A DNA stretch of 64,000 nt. Source: Tardiphaga sp. 709 (GTDB taxonomy: Bacteria > Pseudomonadota > Alphaproteobacteria > Rhizobiales > Xanthobacteraceae). This document shows, piece after piece, positions 55,173 to 62,715 of the stretch; position 1 is the stretch's first letter; the number at the start of each line of letters is the position of its first letter. The position numbers and the translations under genes are program-made. The DNA lies in assembly GCF_032401055.1 (NCBI RefSeq), contig NZ_CP135529.1, positions 1,116,001 to 1,180,000 of the forward strand. The letters are read 5' to 3'. The notes under the pieces were generated by a model. It did no database searches. It had not been told where the DNA came from and saw only the letters and a list, made by a program, of their open reading frames with translations.

Positions 55173-55676
55173 TCAGGCGGCGAGACGATGGAATGTGCGA
55201 TCGGAGAAGATCAGGGGCAGCGCAGCTTGGTTGCGAACGTTCAGCACCTCGCCCGCGACGATGCGATGCGAGCCGAAATCAAACACGCTGGCAACACGGC
55301 AATCGAAATTGCACAACGCACCATCGAGCGCAGGCGCGCCGGTCAGCAACTCCGACCAGTCACCGGCAAGAAAACGGTTGTCGCGTAGTTCAGGGATCAA
55401 CCCGGCGAAGCTGTTGGCAACACGCTCCTGCGTATCAGACAGAATGTTGGCGACGAACACGCCATTGGCCAGCAGCTTTTCGAGATGGCGATTGTCGCGG
55501 TGAACGCTGAACACAACCGATGGCGGCTCCATCGACAGTGAGCACAGCGACGACACTGTAACGCCTGCACGCCCCGCTTCGCCATCCGTCGTCACCACCG
55601 CCACGCCCGAGGCCGTCATCCGCATGGCGTCGCGGAAGACATCGACCTCGACCAGCGGATGCGTTGCTGCGCTCAC
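55173..55676 (-). CDS. Flavin reductase (two-component monooxygenase partner)
   Basis: A 167-residue FMN/FAD reductase of the HpaC/RutF type: FRDAMRMTASGVAVVTTDGEAGRAGVTVSS, EPPSVVFSVHRDNRHLEKLL and FVANILSDTQERVANSFAG, with a late VAGEVLNV segment. It should reduce flavin with NAD(P)H and hand it to the monooxygenase encoded just upstream. Its start overlaps the monooxygenase stop by 4 bp, so expression is coupled. Confidence 0.9.
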   Translation of the reverse strand: MSAATHPLVEVDVFRDAMRMTASGVAVVTTDGEAGRAGVTVSSLCSLSMEPPSVVFSVHRDNRHLEKLLANGVFVANILSDTQERVANSFAGLIPELRDNRFLAGDWSELLTGAPALDGALCNFDCRVASVFDFGSHRIVAGEVLNVRNQAALPLIFSDRTFHRLAA

Positions 55677-57133
55677 GACTTCGCTCCATCGATGCGATCT
55701 GACAGACCCGCCGACTTCTTGACGAAATCCAGCGGCCCGGCAAAGTCGAAGCTGTTATAGACCGCCGCCAGATGATTGAAGTGCGGCGCCTGCGCGAATT
55801 GCACGAAGGTCAGGCGATGACCGGCATAGTCTGAATTGAGCAGGTCGCGCGCGAAAGCGAGCAGCTTGCGGCGATCATCGGCCTGCCACTGATCGTTCAG
55901 CGAATAGAACTTGTTCAGCCACTTGCCTGATCCCTCGGCCTCGAACGCATCGGCATTCGGGGTGATGCAGATCTGGCCGCCGCACAGCTCGCGGGCGATA
56001 TGCATCATCGCCGGGAGCTGCGAACAGGCGAACACGCGGCCGGCATACAGCATCGACTGCTGCGGCATCAGAAGGCCGCCCGGGCTCTTCTCCGCCATGG
56101 CGATCGACGCAGTGAGATGCGCGTTGATGCCTTCGCGATAGCAGACCAGATCGGCGAGCTTCTCGCGCACCGACTGCAGCTTGTCGAGACCGGTCTGCTT
56201 GGCGTTCCACATGGCCGCGCCGATCATCATATCGGCGGTGTAGAGCAGACGCAGCACGTAGGGGAATGCCGAGTAGCGATGCAGCGTCGAACGCACGAAT
56301 TGCGCAGCGCGGGTATGGCGATAGAAGAACACATCTTCCCACGGGATCAGCACGTCGTCGAACACCACCAGCGCCTCGACCTCATCGAAGCGATTGGCGA
56401 GCGGATAATCCTTGGCGTTGGCGCTGCTGCGATTGGCGAAGCCACCACGGCAGATATGCTTGACGCCCGGCGCGCCCATCTTGACGATGCAGCCCACCGC
56501 ATAGTCTGAGAGTTTTTCATTGGCCCAGGCGCCGACGGTCGGCTTCAGATAGGCCTGATCGGCATAGGCCGCAGCGGTCTCATACTTCGCGCCGCGGATG
56601 ATAATGCCAGCATCGGTTTCACGGGTGACGTGAACCATCAGGTCCGGATCCTGCTGCTGCGGCGGCAGCGAACGGTCGCCCTTCGGATCGGTATTGGCCG
56701 AGACGTGGAAGATGTCCTTCTCGATCACGGCACGGATGTGATGATCGATATTGGCGGCGAAACGCGGATCGATCTCGGCCAGCACGTCGCGCCCGTCGGT
56801 GAGCGACCACATCTCGCCGATGGTCTCGTCGCCGACGCGGGTGACCACGCCGCCGATGTCCTTCATCACGTGATCGACGGCCTTGATCTTGTCGTGCCAG
56901 TCCTTCTGTTCCGTCGGCGGCTTGTAGAAGACCGAATGCGTCTCGTTGTCTTCAACGTAAGTGAGGTCGGCGGCGTAACGCTCTTCACGCGCCATGTCAT
57001 ACATCCGGGCCTTGACGTCGATGATCGGCTTCAGCGCCGGGTGCGTGGTCACGTCCTTGACGCGCTCGCCATCGATCCAGACCTCGCGGCCATCGCGAAT
57101 GCCCTGCTTATATTCTTCACCCGTGCGGATCAT
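55673..57133 (-). CDS. HpaB-family FADH2-dependent monooxygenase
   Basis: A 486-residue member of the 4-hydroxyphenylacetate 3-hydroxylase family: starts MIRTGEEYKQGIRDGREVWI, with VHVTRETDAGIIIRGAKYETAA in the FAD domain and FDDVLIPWEDVFFYRHTRAA and GGQICITPNADAFEAEGSGKW in the rest of the acyl-CoA-dehydrogenase-like fold. The family hydroxylates phenols and heteroaromatics (4-HPA, pyrrole-2-carboxylate, chlorophenols). With a flavin reductase and RidA-like gene following, this is the catalytic half of a two-component oxygenase; the substrate cannot be read from sequence. Confidence 0.88.
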   Translation of the reverse strand: MIRTGEEYKQGIRDGREVWIDGERVKDVTTHPALKPIIDVKARMYDMAREERYAADLTYVEDNETHSVFYKPPTEQKDWHDKIKAVDHVMKDIGGVVTRVGDETIGEMWSLTDGRDVLAEIDPRFAANIDHHIRAVIEKDIFHVSANTDPKGDRSLPPQQQDPDLMVHVTRETDAGIIIRGAKYETAAAYADQAYLKPTVGAWANEKLSDYAVGCIVKMGAPGVKHICRGGFANRSSANAKDYPLANRFDEVEALVVFDDVLIPWEDVFFYRHTRAAQFVRSTLHRYSAFPYVLRLLYTADMMIGAAMWNAKQTGLDKLQSVREKLADLVCYREGINAHLTASIAMAEKSPGGLLMPQQSMLYAGRVFACSQLPAMMHIARELCGGQICITPNADAFEAEGSGKWLNKFYSLNDQWQADDRRKLLAFARDLLNSDYAGHRLTFVQFAQAPHFNHLAAVYNSFDFAGPLDFVKKSAGLSDRIDGAKS

Positions 57134-57179
57134 TGATTGGCTCCTGTTCGACTGGACGACAGGGTGCCGAAGGGCCTAT

Positions 57180-57200
57180 CATAAGGAAAATATTTTTATG
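57180..57200. promoter_or_regulatory. CATAA-N11-TTATG palindrome between LysR and monooxygenase genes
   Basis: Perfect 5-bp arms flank an 11-base spacer, the geometry of LysR-type sites. It is nested in a wider CCTAT (57175-57179)/ATAGG (57212-57216) pair and lies in the 91-bp divergent region of the LysR and HpaB-like genes. LysR autoregulation with activation of the monooxygenase operon is the simplest reading. Confidence 0.55.
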
Positions 57201-57224
57201 TTTGGAGATGCATAGGAAAACACG

Positions 57225-58172
57225 ATGAGGTTCTCGCTCCGGGCCCTGCGCTATGTGGTTGAAACGGCCGATGCAGGCAGCGTGACGGAAGCCGCCAAGC
57301 GCCTGAACGTGTCGCAGCCCTCGATTTCGGCCGCACTCAGCCAGCTGGAGGCCGAACTCGGCGTCCAGATCTTCATTCGCCATCTCGCCAAGGGCGTGAC
57401 CCTCTCCCCCGCCGGCCAGCGGCTGGTAAACGACGCGAGACTGCTGCTCGCGCATGCGCGCGATTTTGCCCAGAGCGCCCAGTCGCTTGGCAGCACCCTG
57501 CACGGCGAGATCGTGGTCGGTAGCTTCTCGACCCTCGCCACACGCTTCATGCCGGGGCTGCTGTCCGGCTTTCGCGAATGCCAGCCGGGCATTTCGGTAA
57601 AACTTGAGGAAGGCGACCAGCAGGAGATCATCGACGGGCTGGTCTCCGGACGGACCGAACTCGCACTGTCCTACTCTTTCGCTGTTCCCGACGAGATCGT
57701 CGGTGAGAAATTCTGCGAGCTGCCGCCCTTCATCGTGCTGTCGGCGGATCACCCTCTGGCAAACCGGTCGTCGATCAGCCTGACCGAAATGCGCGACGAA
57801 CCGTTCATCCTGCTGGACCTGCCGCATTCGCGCGACTACTTCGCCAGCCTGTTTACGGCATCCGGTATCGAGCCGCGCATTTCCTTCCGGACCCGGTCAT
57901 TCGAGCTGATCCGCGGATTGATCGGGAATGGCCAAGGATATTCGATCCACAATGCCGTGCCGCGCACCACCATCGGTTATGACGGCAGCCGCGTCGCCGT
58001 AGTGCCCATCACCGAAAAATTGCCGGCAACGCATGTGATGGCGCTGCGTCTGAAACGCCACGCACTGCGACCGGCGGTGCAGACATTCGCCGATTACGCG
58101 CGTGATGCCTTTGCCGTAGGCGGCCAGTTCGCGCCGGGCTCAATAGCCCCGGCGAGGGTCGACGCGGCTTAG
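57225..58172 (+). CDS. LysR-family transcriptional regulator
   Basis: A 315-residue LTTR: N-terminal HTH (LRYVVETADAGSVTEAAKRLNVSQPSISAA, LSQLEAELGVQIFIRHLAKG) and a periplasmic-binding-like effector domain. It is divergent from the HpaB/flavin reductase/RidA operon, so it probably responds to the substrate or product. Its 3' end overlaps the convergent dehydrogenase gene by 33 bp. Confidence 0.9.
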   Translation: MRFSLRALRYVVETADAGSVTEAAKRLNVSQPSISAALSQLEAELGVQIFIRHLAKGVTLSPAGQRLVNDARLLLAHARDFAQSAQSLGSTLHGEIVVGSFSTLATRFMPGLLSGFRECQPGISVKLEEGDQQEIIDGLVSGRTELALSYSFAVPDEIVGEKFCELPPFIVLSADHPLANRSSISLTEMRDEPFILLDLPHSRDYFASLFTASGIEPRISFRTRSFELIRGLIGNGQGYSIHNAVPRTTIGYDGSRVAVVPITEKLPATHVMALRLKRHALRPAVQTFADYARDAFAVGGQFAPGSIAPARVDAA

Positions 58173-59069
58173 CAGCTCCTGCCCCGACCGCAGCCGGCGC
58201 ACGTTCTCGCCGATCTGCTGTGACGCAGAACCCGGCAGCGCCACCGATGCGAGATGCGGCGTGATCAGCACATTGCCCATCGCCCAGAGCGCGCTGTCCG
58301 GCGACAACGGCTCGGAGGCAAACACATCCAGCGTCGCTTCTGCGATATGGCCCGAACGCAGCGCTTCGATCAGCGCCGGCTCATCGACGATGCTGCCGCG
58401 CGAGACATTGATGAAGACTGCCCCCGGCTTCATCTGCGCCAGGCGCTCGGCGTTCAGCAGCCCGCTTGTTTGCGGCGTCTGGGGCAACATGCAGACGAGA
58501 ATGTCGCTATCGCCCAGGATATCCGGCAACGCAGACAGACCGGCAGATGTCTCGATGCCCTCCACCGACTTCAGCGTGTTGGACCAGCCACGTACGCGAT
58601 AGCCTTGCCGGGCGCATTCGAGCGCCGCGGTCAGCCCGAGTTCGCCAAGGCCGAGAATGCCGACCGTGATAGTCTCGGGATCGCGCGGATGAATATAGTG
58701 CCAGCGGCGCTCGCGCTGGGCGCGCTCGAAGGCTGGAACGTCGCGCGCATGGCGCATCACCGCGAACAACACATAGCCAGCCATCATCCGCGCCATCTTC
58801 GGGTCGGACAGGCGCGTGATCGGAACCTCCGGCAGATCGTCACGCCCGACCAGCGCGTCGACGCCGGCGCCGAGATTGACGACGAGGCCGAGATTTGGGT
58901 AGCGCGCGAAGAAACCATGCGGCGGCTTCCATACAAGTGCCTGCCGTACGCGTGTGGGATCGGCGATATCGTCGGCTTGGCGAAGATCGATTCCTTCGGC
59001 CGCGAGCGCCGCACGCCACGTCTCGAAGTCATCGAAGGCGCTGTAGAACGCCATCACCTCCGACGTCAT
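58140..59069 (-). CDS. Glyoxylate/hydroxypyruvate reductase A-like dehydrogenase
   Basis: A 309-residue D-2-hydroxyacid dehydrogenase of the GhrA group: FYSAFDDFETWRAALAAEGI, NLGAGVDALVGRDDLPE, then the Rossmann motif VGILGLGELGLTAALECARQ and INVSRGSIVDEPALIEALRSG; catalytic Arg, Glu and His appear in SRGS, LDVFASEPL and ITPHLASV. It should reduce a 2-oxoacid. Its ATG overlaps the upstream dehydroquinase-like stop by 4 bp, so the pair is coupled. Confidence 0.88.
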   Translation of the reverse strand: MTSEVMAFYSAFDDFETWRAALAAEGIDLRQADDIADPTRVRQALVWKPPHGFFARYPNLGLVVNLGAGVDALVGRDDLPEVPITRLSDPKMARMMAGYVLFAVMRHARDVPAFERAQRERRWHYIHPRDPETITVGILGLGELGLTAALECARQGYRVRGWSNTLKSVEGIETSAGLSALPDILGDSDILVCMLPQTPQTSGLLNAERLAQMKPGAVFINVSRGSIVDEPALIEALRSGHIAEATLDVFASEPLSPDSALWAMGNVLITPHLASVALPGSASQQIGENVRRLRSGQELLSRVDPRRGY

Positions 59070-59521
59070 TGCGCGGCCTTTTCGGCGATCAAGCGCGATA
59101 CCGCCGTCAATGCCAGCTCATAGCCCAGCGCGCCGAGCCCCGCGATTACGCCAGTCGCCGCACGCGACACATAGGAGTGATGGCGAAACGGCTCGCGCTT
59201 CCAGATATTGCTCATATGCGCCTCGATGATCGGGCCCTCGAAAGCGAGCAACGCGTCGAGGATCGGTACCGACGAGTAAGTGAGACCGGCGGCATTGATG
59301 ACGATCCCCTCGGCCTTCTCCCGCGCCTCCTGAATCCAGTCAACCAGAACGCCTTCGTGGTTGGACTGGCGGAAGTCGACCATCAAGCCGAGCGAAGCTG
59401 CATGGTCTTCACAGCGCTTCTTGATCGAGACGAAACTTTCGCGGCCATAGGTGCCGCTTTTGTCCAGCCCATAAAGATTGGCATTCGGACCATTGAGGAA
59501 ATAAACAACTGGAGACGTCAT
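59066..59521 (-). CDS. Type II 3-dehydroquinate dehydratase-like protein with altered active site
   Basis: A 151-residue homologue of type II dehydroquinase: FLNGPNANLYGLDKSGTYGR, FRQSNHEGVLVDWIQEARE, INAAGLTYSSVPILDALLAF and IIEAHMSNIWKREPFRHHSY. The catalytic tyrosine (Y25), asparagine N76, E100, H102 and R113 are kept, but the arginine expected near residue 20 is aspartate and the histidine expected at 82 is tyrosine. It may not be a standard shikimate or quinate enzyme. It is coupled to the GhrA-like gene; a role in the neighbouring catabolic locus is an inference. Confidence 0.82.
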   Translation of the reverse strand: MTSPVVYFLNGPNANLYGLDKSGTYGRESFVSIKKRCEDHAASLGLMVDFRQSNHEGVLVDWIQEAREKAEGIVINAAGLTYSSVPILDALLAFEGPIIEAHMSNIWKREPFRHHSYVSRAATGVIAGLGALGYELALTAVSRLIAEKAAQ

Positions 59522-60248
59522 GGCCGCGCTTTCATGTGTCTGGAGGGCAATCGGGTATTCTTGAGAGGCAAGACCGAGCCGGGAGAAAATACCAACGAAC
59601 GAGTGACGTCGGATGATCCCAGATGCTCAACCCTTCGCCAACAGGGCGCATGCAGCTACGCATCGACGCAGCGCATCCGCAAATTGAACCTTAGAGAGAC
59701 CTGCCTCATTGCAGAAATCAAAAGAACCTATGCGGTTCGACGGATTTCAGTATGGTTCAGAGGTTGCTCTCGCAGTAGGTGGAAAGCCCGGAGGCGGCAC
59801 CGTCTGCCGCCCGGTAAAAAATGAGCGAGACTGCCAATCGAAGGAAACCGGCCGAAAAATCGGTCCGGATCAGATGCGGTGCACGGTCGGCATCCGGCTA
59901 ATGCATTGGCGCGTGTTTCAAGGAATCCCTGATTTCGCGCCAGACGTTCACACACCAGTTTCTCGCTCTATGGGTCAACACGTTTCTCAAGATTCACTCT
60001 CGCTATCGCCTATCTCCTTTTACGATCAGCAAGAGTCGTGCCAACAACTGAAATGCTGGATCATCCACTCATCGGATGCACTGCGTGCGCGGGGCAATCA
60101 TCCAACATTCCGAGCATGGTTATCGGGTGACCAGGACGCCACCCTTGATGCAATCTCCAGTCTGCCGATCAGCGGCATCTGGCGAAAACTGCAACGATTT
60201 CGTCCGGATCATATCAAGCGAGCTGCTCGCCTGAAAAACGACAGCGCT
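59522..60248. other. 727-bp gap before cytochrome c gene
   Basis: I see no supported gene here. A plus-strand open frame from 59709 runs into the antisense of the cytochrome gene and has no ribosome binding site or recognisable domain. The region must contain the promoter for the dehydroquinase-like operon and the 3' end region of the sox transcript. No tRNA or clear terminator was found. Confidence 0.5.
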
Positions 60249-60638
60249 TTAGCCGCCCTTCTTACCGTCGGCGGCGAACTGCTTCAGGAACGCTGTGAGA
60301 TCCTTGATCTCCTGCTCGTTCTTGATGCCGGCAAAGCTCATCTTGGTGCCAGGGATCTTGCCCTTCGGGTCCTTGATATAATCGGTGAACACCTGATCAT
60401 CCCAGGTCAGGCCTGAATTCTTGTTGGCGTCGGAATAATTATAGCCCGCAACGGTGCCGGACTTGCGCCCGAACAGACCGTTCAGGATCGGCCCTACGGT
60501 GTTCTTCGCGGTTTCGCCGACCTGATGGCAGGCGCGGCACTTGTTGAAGGACTTCTCCCCGGCTGCAACATCCTGCGCCATGGCATCGGTTGTCATCAGT
60601 GCGAACGACAAAGCGAGCAGCGAAAAGCGAAACGTCAT
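60249..60638 (-). CDS. Class I c-type cytochrome (cytochrome c2-like)
   Basis: A 129-residue periplasmic cytochrome: signal MTFRFSLLALSFALMTTDAM cleaved near AQDVA, one CRACHQ heme motif, axial methionine in PGTKMSFAGIKN, and GPILNGLFGRKSGTVAGY typical of c2/c-type class I proteins. It lies 73 bp after soxD on the same strand and could accept electrons from the Sox enzymes. The ATG at 60638 is preferred over an in-frame TTG. Confidence 0.9.
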   Translation of the reverse strand: MTFRFSLLALSFALMTTDAMAQDVAAGEKSFNKCRACHQVGETAKNTVGPILNGLFGRKSGTVAGYNYSDANKNSGLTWDDQVFTDYIKDPKGKIPGTKMSFAGIKNEQEIKDLTAFLKQFAADGKKGG

Positions 60639-60711
60639 CCTGGTCAAACCTCAAATGTAGTGATTGTTATGGCGTGCGAGCCATCGCGACAAAGACGAAT
60701 GCCCTCGCCTG

Positions 60712-61413
60712 CTACTCGACCTTGGGGCCGGACTTGCCGTCAGGCGTGACGTCGATGGACATGGCGCGCCCGGTCACCTTCGGCGCCGGCCGGCAATCCT
60801 TCATGCACGGATTCTTGTTCCAGAAATGCTTCTCGGACGTCTCGCGGTCGTCCTCGAAAAATGCTGCAGCATTCGGCATCTTGATCGACGTGAAGTTCTT
60901 CTCGTTGAGTTCGAATGTCTCGTCCTTGACGATATCGTTCATGCTGAGAATGTAGGCCGTCAGCGCATAGACCTCGTCATTGGTCAGCGACTGCGCATTG
61001 CCATAGGGCATCGCGCGCTTGATGTAGTCGAACACGGTGGACAAATCGGGCCAGAACGAGCCGACGGTCTTGTCGGGCCGATCGGCCTTTAATGTCCCGG
61101 CGCCGCCGGCAAGCACCGGCCATCGACCGACGCCCTGTCCGAATTCGCCGTGACAGGACGCGCACTTCTCTTGAAACAGATCGTCGCCCTGCTTCACGGT
61201 GCCCTTGCCGACCGGAAGACCGCGCCCGTCCGGCCGGACATCGGTGTCCCAGGCCGCGATTTCCTCAGCGGTGGCCGCCCGGCCGAGCCCAAGCTTACCC
61301 GCAGGCTTTGCCACCTCGCGGCCCGCCATCTGCTGGGCAGCGCTTGGCGCAATTATGCTGCCGAGCAGACATGCCGCCAGCACCAGTGTCAGGGCATTAG
61401 CCGATTTCGACAT
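60712..61413 (-). CDS. soxD: SoxD, cytochrome c subunit of sulfane dehydrogenase
   Basis: A 233-residue cytochrome: signal MSKSANALTLVLAACLLGSI ... SAAQQ, a CASCHG heme motif followed by EFGQGVGRWPVLAGGAGTL, a candidate axial methionine in RAMPYGNAQSLTNDEVYALT, and a cysteine-containing C-terminal NPCMKDCRP segment. It pairs with SoxC to oxidise the sulfane sulfur bound to SoxY. It overlaps soxC by 17 bp. The sequence is shorter than diheme SoxD of Paracoccus, with only one CxxCH visible. Confidence 0.88.
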   Translation of the reverse strand: MSKSANALTLVLAACLLGSIIAPSAAQQMAGREVAKPAGKLGLGRAATAEEIAAWDTDVRPDGRGLPVGKGTVKQGDDLFQEKCASCHGEFGQGVGRWPVLAGGAGTLKADRPDKTVGSFWPDLSTVFDYIKRAMPYGNAQSLTNDEVYALTAYILSMNDIVKDETFELNEKNFTSIKMPNAAAFFEDDRETSEKHFWNKNPCMKDCRPAPKVTGRAMSIDVTPDGKSGPKVE

Positions 61414-62677
61414 TTTCAGTCTCCCCGCCTGAACGCACCAGCCAGGTCTGAATGCCGTTATTGTGGTAGATCGAATTGACGCCGCGCACCTTGCGCAGAT
61501 CGTCCTTTGACGGCTGCATATAGCCGGTGGAGTCGATGGCGCGGGACTGGATCATCAGCTCCTGCCCGTTCCAGTCGAAATCCACATAGAAGCGCACCAC
61601 GGACTTGTCGAAGACCGGGCCATCGATGCGCGCGGTCTGCCAGTTGCGCCCGCCATCCATCGAGACATCGACGCGCTTCACCGTGCCGCGGCCGGACCAG
61701 GCCAGCCCGCTCAGCACATTGCGGCCCTTGTGCTTCAACGGCGCCTGCGGCGATGGATTGGTCACCACCGACTTCGCATCCATCACGAATGTATGCTTAC
61801 GGGAATTTCCGTCGGCCAGAAGGTCTGTATATTTCGACGTCTCCTCGCGGGTCTGCCACGGCTGATCGCCGGCCTCGATGCGGCGCAGCCACTTGACCCA
61901 CAGATTGCCTTCCCAGCCGGGAATGACCGCGCGCAGCGGATAGCCCTGTTCAGGACGCAGTGCCTCACCATTCATGGCGAAAGCGATCATGACATCGTTC
62001 AGCGCCTTCTCGATCGGCAGCGAACGGTTCATGCCGGCGGAATCGGCGCCTTCCAGCATCAGCCACTTGGCGTTCGGCTTCAGCCCGGCTTCATCCAGCA
62101 GTACTTTCAGCGGCACGCCGGTATACATCACATTGTGGATCATGCCGTGGGTGAACTGACAGCCATTGAGCTGGCTGCCGCGCCATTCCATGCCGGAATT
62201 GGCGGCACATTCCAGGAAGTACACCTTGTTGACGCGCGGCATCCGCTTGATGTCGTCCATGGTGAAGACCAGCGGCTTGTCGACGAGGCCATTGATCATC
62301 AGGCGATGATCCGCCGGATTGATCTCGGCGACGCCGCCATGGTGACGCTCGAAGCACAGGCCGGACGGGGTGATGATGCCGTCAAGGTCGTGCAGTGGCG
62401 TGAAATTGACCGAGGACTCCGCAGACACGGTGAGCCACGGAACATCGCGCCGGATCACATTCTTTTCGAATTTCGACGGCACGCCGTAAGGATGCTTGTC
62501 GACGCCATCGCCGAGATAGCGCTGCCAGTCCTGTACGTCGGTGATGAGTGCTTCGGATTTCGCCGTCTCTCCTGCAAGTGTGGGGATCGCCGACAATGCG
62601 GCGCCTGCGCCGGCCAGACCTGCCGCACCGAGAAAGCGGCGGCGATTGAGCGTTTCCGCTGATGTTCGATCAGTCAT
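61397..62677 (-). CDS. soxC: SoxC, sulfane dehydrogenase molybdenum subunit
   Basis: A 426-residue sulfite-oxidase-fold molybdoprotein with a Tat signal NRRRFLGAAGLAGAGAALSA. The Mo-ligating cysteine is in FLECAANSGMEWRG; GLCFERHHGGVAEINPADHR and NLWVKWLRRIEAGDQPWQTRE fit the cofactor and dimer domains. It acts in the periplasm with SoxD in thiosulfate oxidation. It is followed by soxD and preceded by soxB on the same strand. Confidence 0.95.
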   Translation of the reverse strand: MTDRTSAETLNRRRFLGAAGLAGAGAALSAIPTLAGETAKSEALITDVQDWQRYLGDGVDKHPYGVPSKFEKNVIRRDVPWLTVSAESSVNFTPLHDLDGIITPSGLCFERHHGGVAEINPADHRLMINGLVDKPLVFTMDDIKRMPRVNKVYFLECAANSGMEWRGSQLNGCQFTHGMIHNVMYTGVPLKVLLDEAGLKPNAKWLMLEGADSAGMNRSLPIEKALNDVMIAFAMNGEALRPEQGYPLRAVIPGWEGNLWVKWLRRIEAGDQPWQTREETSKYTDLLADGNSRKHTFVMDAKSVVTNPSPQAPLKHKGRNVLSGLAWSGRGTVKRVDVSMDGGRNWQTARIDGPVFDKSVVRFYVDFDWNGQELMIQSRAIDSTGYMQPSKDDLRKVRGVNSIYHNNGIQTWLVRSGGETENVEIG

Positions 62678-62715
62678 GCGACAAGCTTTCCTGTCTCTGC
62701 ACTACGACGCCTGGA

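Noticed and set aside
59709-60416. A 235-codon plus-strand open frame in the gap before the cytochrome gene
   Set aside because: It extends into the antisense of the cytochrome gene and lacks a start signal and any motif.
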